From NCBI RefSeq assembly GCF_050157905.1, contig NZ_JBKIWZ010000001.1:3100001-3164000 (forward strand): a DNA stretch of 64,000 nt. Direction: 5' to 3'. The DNA comes from Pantoea sp050157905. GTDB taxonomy: Bacteria; Pseudomonadota; Gammaproteobacteria; Enterobacterales; Enterobacteriaceae. The stretch's first letter is position 1. Each line of letters starts with the position of its first letter. Of this stretch, positions 45,555 through 54,349 are shown in pieces. The position numbers and the translations under genes are program-made. The notes under the pieces were generated by a model. The model was not told the origin of the DNA, made no database searches, and saw only the letters and a program-made list of their open reading frames with translations.

Positions 45555-46930
45555 TTGGAAGTCTGACCACCCGTATCTTCGCCATCTTCTGGTTGACCCT
45601 GGCGCTGGTGCTGATGCTGGTGCTCATGGTGCCCAAGCTCGATTCACGTCAGATGACCTCGCTGCTGGAGAGCGAACAGCGGCAGGGCATCATGATCGAG
45701 CAACACGTCGAAGCTGAGCTGTCACAGGATCCTCCCAACGATCTGATGTGGTGGCGTCGTCTGTTTCGGGCTGTGGAAAAGTGGGCACCGCCGGGTCAGC
45801 GGCTGCTTTTAGTGACCAGCGAAGGACGGGTGATTGGCGCGCAGCATAATGAAATGCAGGTTATCCGTAATTTTATTGGCCAGTCTGATAACGCCGACCA
45901 TCCGCAAAAAAAGAAATATGGCCGTGTTGAGCTGGTGGGACCTTTCGCTGTCCGGGATGGCGAAGATAACTACCAGCTTTACATGATTCGCCCCGCCAAC
46001 AGCTCCCAGCTCGATTTCGTCAATCTGCTCTTTGACCGTCCCCTGTTGCTGCTGATTGTTACCATGCTGATTAGCTCGCCGCTGCTGCTGTGGCTGGCCT
46101 GGAGCCTGGCGCGCCCGGCACGTAAGTTAAAATATGCGGCTGATGAGGTGGCAAGCGGGAATCTGCGCCAGCACCCCGAACTGGAATCGGGGCCTCAGGA
46201 GTTTCTGGCTGCAGGGTCAAGCTTTAATCAGATGGTCAGCGCGCTGGAGCGGATGATGACCGGTCAGCAACGCCTGTTATCTGACATCAGCCACGAACTT
46301 CGTACCCCGCTCACCCGCCTGCAACTGGCTACTGCGCTACTGCGCCGGCGTCAGGGCGAAAGTAAAGAGCTGGGCCGCATCGAAATGGAAGCGCAGCGTC
46401 TCGATGGCATGATCAACGATCTGCTGGTGCTGTCGCGCACCCAGCATAAAAATGCACTGGTCAGCGAAGCGATGAAGGCGAACCAGTTGTGGAATGGGGT
46501 ACTGGAAGATGCCCGCTTTGAAGCTGAGCAGATGGGTAAAAAGATGGATATCCCCTATCCGCCTGGCCCATGGCCGCTTTATGGCAACCCGCATGCGCTG
46601 GAAAGTGCGCTGGAGAATATCGTGCGCAATGCGCTGCGTTATTCCCACTCACACATCAGCGTCAGCTTCTCCGTCGATATTTCCGGCATCACGGTGCATG
46701 TGGATGATGACGGCCCTGGCGTAAGTCCGGAAGATCGTGAACAGATTTTTCGGCCTTTCTACCGGACCGATGAAGCGCGCGATCGCGAATCGGGCGGCAC
46801 CGGACTCGGTCTGGCCATTGTCGACACGGCAGTACAGCAGCATCGGGGCTGGGTGAAAGCCGATGACAGCCCGCTGGGTGGCCTGCGACTTACCCTCTGG
46901 CTGCCGCTCTACTCCTCCAGCCGTCAATAA
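45551..46930 (+). CDS. cpxA: envelope stress sensor histidine kinase CpxA
   Basis: Inner membrane sensor kinase/phosphatase for misfolded envelope proteins. The 459-residue protein (E. coli 457) has a first membrane helix (about 8-28), a periplasmic domain (29-163), a second helix (164-185), HAMP, the phosphorylated His248 in SDISHELRTPLTRL, and ATP-binding boxes NIVRNALRYS, DDDGPGVSPEDREQIF and GGTGLGLAIV. It is second gene of cpxRA. The hairpin before trmL may end this operon. Confidence 0.97.
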   Translation: MIGSLTTRIFAIFWLTLALVLMLVLMVPKLDSRQMTSLLESEQRQGIMIEQHVEAELSQDPPNDLMWWRRLFRAVEKWAPPGQRLLLVTSEGRVIGAQHNEMQVIRNFIGQSDNADHPQKKKYGRVELVGPFAVRDGEDNYQLYMIRPANSSQLDFVNLLFDRPLLLLIVTMLISSPLLLWLAWSLARPARKLKYAADEVASGNLRQHPELESGPQEFLAAGSSFNQMVSALERMMTGQQRLLSDISHELRTPLTRLQLATALLRRRQGESKELGRIEMEAQRLDGMINDLLVLSRTQHKNALVSEAMKANQLWNGVLEDARFEAEQMGKKMDIPYPPGPWPLYGNPHALESALENIVRNALRYSHSHISVSFSVDISGITVHVDDDGPGVSPEDREQIFRPFYRTDEARDRESGGTGLGLAIVDTAVQQHRGWVKADDSPLGGLRLTLWLPLYSSSRQ

Positions 46931-46943
46931 TTTGCTATGCTTC

Positions 46944-46963
46944 GGCCCCTGTCATCGGGGGCC
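46944..46963 (+). other. hairpin covering the trmL ribosome site
   Basis: GGCCCC (46944-46949) pairs with GGGGCC (46958-46963), ending two bases before the trmL ATG. The only good ribosome-binding G run for trmL is inside this stem. There is no T run, so a translation-control or mRNA-end role is more likely than termination. Confidence 0.6.
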
Positions 46964-46965
46964 TT

Positions 46966-47439
46966 ATGCTTAACATCGTCTTGTTTGAACCAGAAATTCC
47001 GCCGAATACCGGCAACATCATTCGCCTTTGCGCCAATACCGGCTTCCAGCTTCATCTGATCCAGCCGCTTGGCTTCGCCTGGGATGACAAACGCCTGCGT
47101 CGGGCGGGGCTGGATTACCACGAATTCACCGCCATTAAATTTCACGCAGACTATCCGGCCTTTATCGCCTCTGAAACACCGCAACGCCTGTTCGCGCTGA
47201 CGACTAAAGGGACACCTGCACACAGCGCTATAGCATATCAGGCGGGGGATTACCTGCTGTTTGGACCAGAAAGTCGCGGGCTTCCGGCGGAAATCCTGGC
47301 GGCGTTACCGGCAGAGCAGAAAATCCGGATCCCGATGCGAGCCGAAAGCCGCAGTATGAACCTGTCGAACGCCGTTTCAGTGGTGGTGTATGAAGCGTGG
47401 CGCCAGCTGGATTATGCGGGCGCGCTGATTAAAGACTAG
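46966..47439 (+). CDS. trmL: tRNA (cytidine/uridine-34-2'-O)-methyltransferase TrmL
   Basis: SPOUT methyltransferase that methylates the wobble ribose of two tRNA-Leu species. The 157-residue length equals E. coli TrmL (YibK). PEIPPNTGNIIRLCANTG, LFGPESRGLP and RSMNLSNAVSVVVYEAWRQL, all knot motifs, are intact. Its last 4 bp overlap the end of convergent cysE. In E. coli it is far from cpxRA, so the junction here differs. Confidence 0.97.
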   Translation: MLNIVLFEPEIPPNTGNIIRLCANTGFQLHLIQPLGFAWDDKRLRRAGLDYHEFTAIKFHADYPAFIASETPQRLFALTTKGTPAHSAIAYQAGDYLLFGPESRGLPAEILAALPAEQKIRIPMRAESRSMNLSNAVSVVVYEAWRQLDYAGALIKD

Positions 47440-48257
47440 ATGCCGTCGCCAAACTGGAAACCTGCCAGGCTACCGTTAAAGTGCTGATCCATATCCATCG
47501 ATGGCTTGTCGCTGCCTGGCTTACCGACAATACGTGCGGGCACGCCTGCTGCCGTGGTGTGCGGCGGCACAGGCTGTAACACCACTGAACCGGCACCAAT
47601 TTTTGCCCCCCTGCCCACTTCGATATTTCCGAGGACCTTTGCACCGGCCCCAATCATCACGCCTTCACGGATCTTGGGATGACGATCGCCACTGGTTTTG
47701 CCGGTTCCGCCGAGCGTCACCGATTGCAGGATTGAAACGTCATTTTCCACTACGGCCGTTTCACCGATCACGATGCCAGTAGCATGGTCGAGCATGATAC
47801 CGTGACCAATGCTGGCTGCAGGATGGATATCGACAGCAAAAGAGACGGAGATTTCATTCTGCAGGTAAACCGCCAGGGCACGGCGACCCTCATTCCATAA
47901 CCAGTGACCAATGCGGAAGGCCTGCAGGGCGTGAAAGCCTTTAAGGTAGAGCAATGGCGTAGAGTATTTATCGACTGCCGGATCGCGCTGACGTACGGCC
48001 TGAATATCGTATGCCGCTGACAGTATCATCGACGGATCTTCACGATAGGCCTCTTCAACAATCTCACGGATGGCGATAGCGGGCATAATCGGGTTCGCCA
48101 GCTTATTGGCCAGCATATAACTCAGTGCACTGCCGAGATTTTCGTGCTTAAGCAATGTCGCGTGAAAGAAGCTGGCCAGCATCGGCTCACAATCAGCCAG
48201 GGCGCGTGCTTCTGCTTTGATATTGTTCCAGACCAGTTCTAACTCATCAGACGACAT
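47436..48257 (-). CDS. cysE: serine acetyltransferase
   Basis: Makes O-acetylserine for cysteine synthesis and forms the cysteine synthase complex with CysK. The 273-residue length equals E. coli CysE. An N-terminal helical domain is followed by a left-handed beta-helix with hexapeptide repeats (IHPAASIGHGIMLDHATGIV). The C-terminus ends in Ile (FGDGI), the residue that inserts in CysK. Ribosome site GGGAGAA follows a terminator-like hairpin from gpsA. Confidence 0.97.
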   Translation of the reverse strand: MSSDELELVWNNIKAEARALADCEPMLASFFHATLLKHENLGSALSYMLANKLANPIMPAIAIREIVEEAYREDPSMILSAAYDIQAVRQRDPAVDKYSTPLLYLKGFHALQAFRIGHWLWNEGRRALAVYLQNEISVSFAVDIHPAASIGHGIMLDHATGIVIGETAVVENDVSILQSVTLGGTGKTSGDRHPKIREGVMIGAGAKVLGNIEVGRGAKIGAGSVVLQPVPPHTTAAGVPARIVGKPGSDKPSMDMDQHFNGSLAGFQFGDGI

Positions 48258-48272
48258 TGCTGTATTCTCCCG

Positions 48273-48297
48273 ATAAAAAAAGCGCCTGAATGGCGCT
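48273..48297 (-). terminator. terminator or attenuator between gpsA and cysE
   Basis: On the minus strand AGCGCC-ATTCA-GGCGCT followed by seven T, just before the cysE ribosome site. It may split secB-gpsA from cysE or only reduce read-through. Confidence 0.78.
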
Positions 48298-48324
48298 GCA
48301 GGTGATGATGCTACGCGTCCTGCG

Positions 48325-49341
48325 TTAGCCAGTGCTGTTTTCGTCTTTCCTTGTTCGTCCCAGCAGGCTCAATGCTGCATCTCTCGCCGGTTTTTCGCAA
48401 TACAGCACCTGATAAATCTGCTCGGTAATCGGCATTTCAACACCCAGCCTTGCAGCCAACGCTTTGACTTCTTTAGTGTTTCTGTAGCCTTCTACAACTT
48501 GTCCGATAATGCGTTGCGCGCTATCGACATCCTCGCCCTGGCCCAGCATCATGCCAAAACGACGGTTGCGCGACTGATTATCGGTGCAGGTCAGCACCAG
48601 ATCGCCCAGCCCTGCCATGCCCATAAAGGTCGTAGGATCGGCACCTAACGCGGCACCCAGACGGCTCATTTCAGCCAGCCCACGGGTAATCAGTGCGGTG
48701 CGCGCATTCGCGCCAAAACCTATCCCGTCGGACATACCAGCGCCGATGGCAATGACGTTTTTTACCGCACCGCCCAGCTGCACGCCGATGAAGTCAGGAT
48801 TATTGTAGACGCGGAAACTCTTCCCGCAGTGCAGCTTCTGTTGCAGGTCATCAGCAAACTGCGCATCCGTTGCTGCCAGCGCAATCGCCGTTGGTAAGCC
48901 TGCAGCCAGCTCTTTAGCAAACGTCGGGCCGGAGATCACGGCCAGCGGGATGGCATCACCTACAATTTCGCGCGCCACATCCTGTAGCAGACGGCCGGTC
49001 TCTTTTTCCAGCCCTTTGGTCGCCCAGACGATACGGGAATCCGGCCGCAGATGCGGTTTAATCTGCTGCAGTACATCACCAAATACATGACTCGGCACCA
49101 CGATCAACAGGTCGCGACTGGCGGCAATGGCCTGGGTCAGATCGGGTTCAGGGGAGAGATTGTCGGGAAACGGGACATCGGGCAAAAAAGTCGTGTTGCA
49201 GCGGTCTGTCTGAAGTTGCGCAAGATGCGCCGGATTATGTCCCCACAACAGCACCGGATTGCCGTTACGGGCCAGGGTAATCGCCAAAGCGGTGCCGTAA
49301 GATCCGGCACCGATGACGCTAATCGAAGCGTGTGTGGTCAT
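48325..49341 (-). CDS. gpsA: glycerol-3-phosphate dehydrogenase [NAD(P)+] GpsA
   Basis: Makes sn-glycerol-3-phosphate from DHAP for phospholipid synthesis. The 338-residue protein has the dinucleotide loop VIGAGSYGTALA at the start, ATKGLEKETGRLLQD, the catalytic lysine in GGAVKNVIAIGAG, and GLGDLVLTCTDNQSRNRRFG. The start overlaps the secB stop by one base (TGATG), so coupling is likely. Same order as E. coli. Confidence 0.97.
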   Translation of the reverse strand: MTTHASISVIGAGSYGTALAITLARNGNPVLLWGHNPAHLAQLQTDRCNTTFLPDVPFPDNLSPEPDLTQAIAASRDLLIVVPSHVFGDVLQQIKPHLRPDSRIVWATKGLEKETGRLLQDVAREIVGDAIPLAVISGPTFAKELAAGLPTAIALAATDAQFADDLQQKLHCGKSFRVYNNPDFIGVQLGGAVKNVIAIGAGMSDGIGFGANARTALITRGLAEMSRLGAALGADPTTFMGMAGLGDLVLTCTDNQSRNRRFGMMLGQGEDVDSAQRIIGQVVEGYRNTKEVKALAARLGVEMPITEQIYQVLYCEKPARDAALSLLGRTRKDENSTG

Positions 49342-49811
49342 CAGGCATCCTGATGGTGTTCAGCACCTTCTTCACTTTGCTGCTGCTGCAGGTAGTTCAT
49401 GAACAGCGCATCAAAGTTGACCGGTGCCAGGTTCAGCTGTGGGAAGGTGCCACGTGATACCAGGCTGGTAATGCATTCGCGGGCATAAGGGAACAGGATG
49501 TTCGGGCAGTAAGCACCCAGGCAATGAGCCATCTGCGTTCCTTCGATACCGCTGATAGTGAAAATACCCGCCTGCTGTACTTCACACAGGAAAGCGGTCT
49601 CTTCGCCTACGTTAGCGGTTACAGTCACACGAAGGACGACTTCGTACACTTCGTCAGCCAGCTGAGAAGATGCAGTGTCCAGATCCAGTTTAACGTCCGG
49701 TTCCCACTCTTTCTGGAAGACCTGCGGGGCATTAGGCGCTTCAAAAGAGATATCTTTGGTAAAGACACGCTGAATCTGGAATTGCATTTCGTTCGTGTTA
49801 TGTTCTGACAT
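49341..49811 (-). CDS. secB: protein export chaperone SecB
   Basis: Tetrameric cytosolic chaperone that keeps preproteins unfolded and hands them to SecA. The 156 residues include the conserved DISFEAPNAPQVF and the SecA-contact region LDTASSQLADEVYEVVLRVTVTAN (quoted in part: ASSQLADEVYEVVLRVTV). An acidic, glutamine-rich tail follows. Second in grxC-secB-gpsA. Confidence 0.97.
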   Translation of the reverse strand: MSEHNTNEMQFQIQRVFTKDISFEAPNAPQVFQKEWEPDVKLDLDTASSQLADEVYEVVLRVTVTANVGEETAFLCEVQQAGIFTISGIEGTQMAHCLGAYCPNILFPYARECITSLVSRGTFPQLNLAPVNFDALFMNYLQQQQSEEGAEHHQDA

Positions 49812-49849
49812 GTGACCAAATCCTATGTATGAGAATGTCCGGCGTAAAA

Positions 49850-50104
49850 TTACGCCTGCAGTAAGGGATCTAAACCTTCGCGATTATCAAGTGCGAATAA
49901 GTCATCGCAGCCGCCAATGTGCTGCGCATCAATGAAAATCTGAGGCACGGTAGTGCGACCGCTACGCTTAATCATCTCTTCGCGTTTCGCCATGTCACCA
50001 TCGATGGCGATCTCCTGGAATGCGACGCCTTTTTGCGTCAGCAGCGCCTTTGCCCGATGGCAGTAAGGACAGGTGGCCTTGGTATACATTTCTACATTTG
50101 CCAT
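49850..50104 (-). CDS. grxC: glutaredoxin 3
   Basis: Glutathione-dependent thiol reductase of the cytoplasm. The start at 50104 (MANVEMYTKATCPYCHRAKA) gives 84 residues; E. coli has 83. The active site is Cys12-Pro-Tyr-Cys15, with cis-Pro in TTVPQIFID and GGCDDL. It lies between yibN and secB in the usual order. The frame is open upstream into yibN but without support. Confidence 0.97.
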   Translation of the reverse strand: MANVEMYTKATCPYCHRAKALLTQKGVAFQEIAIDGDMAKREEMIKRSGRTTVPQIFIDAQHIGGCDDLFALDNREGLDPLLQA

Positions 50105-50123
50105 GCTCAGCACCTCTGTAAGG

Positions 50124-50555
50124 TTATTTACCGCGAACCAGTGGCAGATTCTCGCCGCTCCAGCCGCTGATACCATCTTTCAGCACTGAAACCTGCGTGA
50201 AGCCCGCCGCGCTCAGGTGGGCAGCGGGATCGGCTGCGCTCTGTCCGGTTGCACACACAACAATTATGGGCTGTGCTTTATGCTTTTCCAGTTCGCCCAG
50301 GTTACCTTTTTTAATCTCAGCTGCAGCGATATTCTGCGCACCTGAAATATGCCCTCTGCGGAAGTCGTCGCGCGAACGCACGTCTACTACTACCGCGTCC
50401 TCTTTGTTAATCAGGCGGGTGGCTTCACCCCGGCTAATCGTTTTTACCTTAGAGAACATTCCTTTAACGGTAGTCACAATCACCATAACGAGTAAAACGA
50501 CCCATGCGAGACTCAGGATGGGGTGATTGCTTGCAAACTGCATAATTTCTTGCAT
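50124..50555 (-). CDS. yibN: rhodanese-like membrane protein YibN
   Basis: Protein of 143 residues (as E. coli YibN) with an N-terminal membrane helix (about 12-30) and a single cytoplasmic rhodanese domain. The conserved VVDVRSRDDFRRGHISGA is present and the active-site loop reads CATGQSAADPA, starting with a cysteine. The substrate is unknown. First gene of yibN-grxC-secB-gpsA. In E. coli gpmI lies on the other side; here envC is next. Confidence 0.93.
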   Translation of the reverse strand: MQEIMQFASNHPILSLAWVVLLVMVIVTTVKGMFSKVKTISRGEATRLINKEDAVVVDVRSRDDFRRGHISGAQNIAAAEIKKGNLGELEKHKAQPIIVVCATGQSAADPAAHLSAAGFTQVSVLKDGISGWSGENLPLVRGK

Positions 50556-50807
50556 GAGGGGTAACGACTCCAGACCGGGCTAATAAGCTAAAACAAGGGT
50601 TCTGAGTATACCTGCGCCACTTCGCATGTACAGATGCTATGCGGCCAGAGTATCGATTTGTGCTCCATTTTCCAAAAAAAGTGGCTGAATAGCAAAAATG
50701 GCATAAGGCTTAATCCATGTCATTGTGAAAGCGGACATAACTGGAAAAGCAAATGCCAGTGGGGAGCACTGGTAAGCGACAGTTCATCGTGGAATAATCA
50801 TTGGCCT

Positions 50808-52109
50808 ATGAAGGGAAAAACAACCGTTTTACACACAAGGACCCGTTCCAGCGGCGATAACCTGCCGTTGTTCAACCAGCTGTCCAGCCTCTCCCTTGGT
50901 CTGCTTTGTGCGGGCGCACTGTTATTGCCTGCCGTGGCCTGGAGTGCGGAAGACAGCAAATCTCAGCTGCAATCAATCCAGCAAAACATTGCTGAGAAAG
51001 AGAAAAGCGTTAAAGCGCAAAAGGTGCAGCGCAGCAAATTGCTGGACCAGCTTCAGAGCCAGGAAAAAATCATTGCACAGGCGAGCCGCCAGTTACGTGA
51101 TACCCGCAATAGCCTCTCCGCACTCAATACCGAGATAAAGCAGCTCACTACCTCAATCGCCCGCCTTGAGAAACAGCAAAGTCAGCAGGAAAGTCTGCTT
51201 TCAGCACAGCTTGATGCAGCTTTCCGTCAGGGTCAGCATAGCGGCGTTCAGCTTTTACTGGGCGGGGAAGAGAGCCAGCGCAGCGAACGCATTCTGGCTT
51301 ATTTCGGCTATCTCAACGCTGCCCGGCAGAAAAGTATCGAATCGCTGCAAAAGACGCGGCAGGACCTGGATCAGCAACGCGTGGCGCTGGAGCAGAAGCA
51401 ACAGCAGCAGAAAACCTTACTTGCGCAGCAGCAGGGTCAGCAGCAGAAGCTGCAGCAGGCGAGCGACGCCCGTAAAAAAACCCTGACGTCGCTGGAAAGC
51501 GCGCTTGAGAAAGATCAGGCCGATCTGGTCGAGATGCGGCAAAACGAAAGCCGCCTGCAGGATAAGATTGCCCGGGCGGAACGCGAGGCTCGCGAACGCG
51601 CAGCGCGTGAAGCGCGTGAGGCGGAAAAAGTGCGTCAGCGTCAGGCGCAGGCGAAAGCCAAAGGTTCCCGTTATCAGCCGACCCAGAGTGAACGCGAACT
51701 GGTGGCCCGTACCGGTGGATTAGGCCGCGCTGGCGGACAGGCGATGTGGCCAGTGCGCGGACGTATCGAACATCGCTTCGGTGAACAGCTACAGGGTGAA
51801 TTACGCTGGAAAGGTCTGGTGATCGATGCACGCGAAGGCACCGAGGTCAAAGCGATCGCCGACGGTCGTGTGCTGATGGCTGACTGGCTGCAGGGCTATG
51901 GCCTGGTCGTGGTGCTGGAGCACGGTAAAGGCGATATGAGTCTGTATGGTTATAACCAGAGTGCGCTGGTGAGCGTGGGCACGCAGGTGAAGGCAGGACA
52001 GCCTATTGCCCTGGTTGGCACCAGTGGTGGCCGCGGTACGCCATCGCTCTATTTTGAAATCCGACGTCAGGGACAGGCCGTCAATCCACTGCCGTGGTTA
52101 GGAAAATAG
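50808..52109 (+). CDS. envC: murein hydrolase activator EnvC
   Basis: Periplasmic activator of amidases AmiA and AmiB at the septum, recruited by FtsEX. The start at 50808 gives 433 residues with a long signal sequence (cleavage near AVAWSAEDS); its ribosome site is weak. A coiled coil rich in Gln, Arg and Lys spans about 48-290, and a degenerate LytM domain follows (WPVRGRIEHRFGEQLQGELR, EGTEVKAIADGRVLMADWLQ, PSLYFEIRRQGQAVNPLPWL). It leads into yibQ with 3 bp between them. Confidence 0.95.
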   Translation: MKGKTTVLHTRTRSSGDNLPLFNQLSSLSLGLLCAGALLLPAVAWSAEDSKSQLQSIQQNIAEKEKSVKAQKVQRSKLLDQLQSQEKIIAQASRQLRDTRNSLSALNTEIKQLTTSIARLEKQQSQQESLLSAQLDAAFRQGQHSGVQLLLGGEESQRSERILAYFGYLNAARQKSIESLQKTRQDLDQQRVALEQKQQQQKTLLAQQQGQQQKLQQASDARKKTLTSLESALEKDQADLVEMRQNESRLQDKIARAEREARERAAREAREAEKVRQRQAQAKAKGSRYQPTQSERELVARTGGLGRAGGQAMWPVRGRIEHRFGEQLQGELRWKGLVIDAREGTEVKAIADGRVLMADWLQGYGLVVVLEHGKGDMSLYGYNQSALVSVGTQVKAGQPIALVGTSGGRGTPSLYFEIRRQGQAVNPLPWLGK

Positions 52110-52112
52110 GTT

Positions 52113-53015
52113 TTGCTACAACGTCAAAAAATCTCCGTTCTGTTAAGTGTGCTGCTGTTTAGCTGCGTTGCGCAGGCAGGTAAACTGGCCATTGTCATTG
52201 ATGATTTTGGCTATCGCCCTGCCGAAGAGAATAAAGTCCTGCAGATGCCGCAGGCCATTTCGGTAGCGGTGTTACCCAACGCACCGCATGCCCATGAGAT
52301 GGCCACCCGCGCGCATCAGGGCGGGCATGAGGTACTGATCCATCTGCCGATGGCACCGCTGAGTAAACAGCCGCTGGAAAAAGATACGCTGACGCCGGAA
52401 ATGAGTAGTGACGAGGTGGCGCGTATCATGCGTAATGCGGTGAACAACGTGCCCTATGCGGTGGGTCTGAACAACCACATGGGCAGCAGGATGACGTCAA
52501 GCCTGCCTGGTATGCAGAAGGTGATGCAGGCGCTGAGCCACTACAATCTCTACTTTCTCGACAGCATGACCATTGCCAACAGTCAGGCTATACCGGCTGC
52601 GCAGGGAACTCAGGTCAGAGTATTAAAACGTCGGGTGTTTCTTGATGACAGCCAGGACAGCAATGCTATCCGCCAGCAGTTCAGCCGGGCGGTGAAGCTG
52701 GCCCAGCGCGACGGATATGCGATTGCTATTGGTCATCCCCACCCTGCCACTGTGCGGGTCCTGCAGCAGATGCTGCCCAGCCTGCCGGCTGACATCACGC
52801 TGGTTCGCCCCAGCCAGCTGCTGAATGAATCCCTTAACGCGGCGTCAAAGACGCCGCTGGCATCGGCCCGCCCCGTGACGCCACGCTTCCGGCCTGCGGT
52901 ATTGTGTAAGCCGGGGCAGCCACTGGCACCGGTTCCGGCGACCCGTGCCTTAACGGTGATCGGCGAAAGCGTGAACAACAGCCCGTTATTCAAAACGCTG
53001 AAAAATTTGTTCTGA
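52113..53015 (+). CDS. yibQ: divergent polysaccharide deacetylase-family protein YibQ
   Basis: Predicted periplasmic protein of 300 residues with a signal peptide (LSVLLFSCVAQA) and the divergent polysaccharide deacetylase fold (KLAIVIDDFGYRP, VLIHLPMAP, GLNNHMGSRMTSS, IAIGHPHPATV). The substrate is unknown. A TTG start at 52113 is used, with AGGAAAATAGG just upstream; no in-frame ATG gives the signal peptide. It forms an operon with envC and ends at a terminator. Confidence 0.92.
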   Translation: MLQRQKISVLLSVLLFSCVAQAGKLAIVIDDFGYRPAEENKVLQMPQAISVAVLPNAPHAHEMATRAHQGGHEVLIHLPMAPLSKQPLEKDTLTPEMSSDEVARIMRNAVNNVPYAVGLNNHMGSRMTSSLPGMQKVMQALSHYNLYFLDSMTIANSQAIPAAQGTQVRVLKRRVFLDDSQDSNAIRQQFSRAVKLAQRDGYAIAIGHPHPATVRVLQQMLPSLPADITLVRPSQLLNESLNAASKTPLASARPVTPRFRPAVLCKPGQPLAPVPATRALTVIGESVNNSPLFKTLKNLF

Positions 53016-53022
53016 ATGTACT

Positions 53023-53056
53023 ATGAATGCTAAGTCTCAGGCTTAGCGTTCATTTA
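53023..53056 (+). terminator. envC-yibQ terminator
   Basis: Ten-bp stem GAATGCTAAG/CTTAGCGTTC (one G-T pair; 53025-53034 with 53042-53051) followed by ATTTATA, 7 bp after yibQ. Confidence 0.65.
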
Positions 53057-53119
53057 TACGCAGAAATTACTATAATCCCGGGTCGGGCGATAACGGGCTG
53101 TGCTGGAACAGTGATTGGG

Positions 53120-54349
53120 ATGACGATTAATAAACAAAAAATCCTGCTGCTGGATAACGGCAGAGAGTGGGGCGGCGGCACCAACAGTATGCTGGAGCTG
53201 CTGAAACGTATCGATCGTGAAAAGTTTGATATCACCTGCTGTTTTTATCATAACTACAGCCGTGGTAACGACGAAACCATCGAGTCTGCGCTTAATGCCC
53301 TGGCTATTCCGGTGTTTTTCATTCCGCAAATCAGACAGCCCCGCTGGGCAAAACTTGTTAAAGAAGTCGCACGCGCTCTGCTGTTTTTCAATAAAAAATT
53401 TAAAAAGCGCGCCATTGATGAAATCGATACGCGCTGGCGGATTATCCCCAATGCCAGCAAAATCCATTCATTGTTGCAGCTGGGAACGTTTGACACGCTC
53501 TATATGAATAATCAGCCCAGCACCAATGTAGAGGGGTATCTGGCGGCGCGCAGTCTGGACGTCGCGGTAGTGCAGCACTGCCGTATCGACCCAGTACTGG
53601 AGCCACGACTGGTCAGCATGGTGAATCAGCGCTGTCAGGCGGTGATCGCCGTTTCTCAGGGCGTCAGTAAGACGCTTCGCAGCCACGGTGTTGATGCGGA
53701 ACGCTGTTTTACCGTCAGCAACGCTATCGATATCCACCAGCCGCTACCTGATCGTTCTGAGGTACGCCAGCGCTTAAAACTGTCACCGTCAACGTTTGTC
53801 TTTGGCTCCATCGGCTCTCTGATACTGCGTAAATCTAACCACCACATTCTGCAGGCGCTGGGCCGTTTTAAACGCGCCAATCCTCAGGCAGACTGGAAAA
53901 TGGTGATTGTCGGCGCGGGTCCGGAACTGCAGCATCTGCTGCAACTGGCGACCGCCGAGAATATTCAGCATCATGTGGTTTTTACGGGTTTTCAGAACAA
54001 TGCGCTGGATTACCTCACCGCCTTCGATACGTTTATTCTTGCCTCACGCAGTGAGGGATTACCCCGCGTGGTACTGGAAGCGATGCTGGTGAATACCGCC
54101 GTTGTCGGCTCACGGGTCGTCGGCACTGCCGAATTGATCAGTCATGACGAAACCGGGTTGCTGTTTGACTATGGCAACGTGGTGCAGCTGACCCAGCAGC
54201 TTACCGCGCTGTGGCAGGATGCGGATTTGCGTCAACGCCTGATCAATGCGGCAGCAAAACGCATCCGTGAACAGTACGCCATTGAAACCTATATCAGCGG
54301 TGTCGAGAATATCTTACAGAGCGTCACCAGAAAGAAACCTCATGCTTAA
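53120..54349 (+). CDS. glycosyltransferase family 4 (LPS core or related), specificity unknown
   Basis: A GT-B fold transferase of 409 residues. The ATG at 53120 gives MTINKQKILLLDNGREWGGG; a GTG at 53111 is a possible start, and neither has a strong ribosome site. The donor domain shows FGSIGSLILRKSNHHILQAL, VIVGAGPELQHL, VVFTGFQNNALDYL and the GT4 E-x7-E motif in SRSEGLPRVVLEAM. I do not recognise a named E. coli counterpart. It overlaps the next gene by 8 bp, so the two form an operon. The place beside tdh-kbl-hldD-waaFC suggests lipopolysaccharide core assembly, which is an inference. Confidence 0.85.
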   Translation: MTINKQKILLLDNGREWGGGTNSMLELLKRIDREKFDITCCFYHNYSRGNDETIESALNALAIPVFFIPQIRQPRWAKLVKEVARALLFFNKKFKKRAIDEIDTRWRIIPNASKIHSLLQLGTFDTLYMNNQPSTNVEGYLAARSLDVAVVQHCRIDPVLEPRLVSMVNQRCQAVIAVSQGVSKTLRSHGVDAERCFTVSNAIDIHQPLPDRSEVRQRLKLSPSTFVFGSIGSLILRKSNHHILQALGRFKRANPQADWKMVIVGAGPELQHLLQLATAENIQHHVVFTGFQNNALDYLTAFDTFILASRSEGLPRVVLEAMLVNTAVVGSRVVGTAELISHDETGLLFDYGNVVQLTQQLTALWQDADLRQRLINAAAKRIREQYAIETYISGVENILQSVTRKKPHA

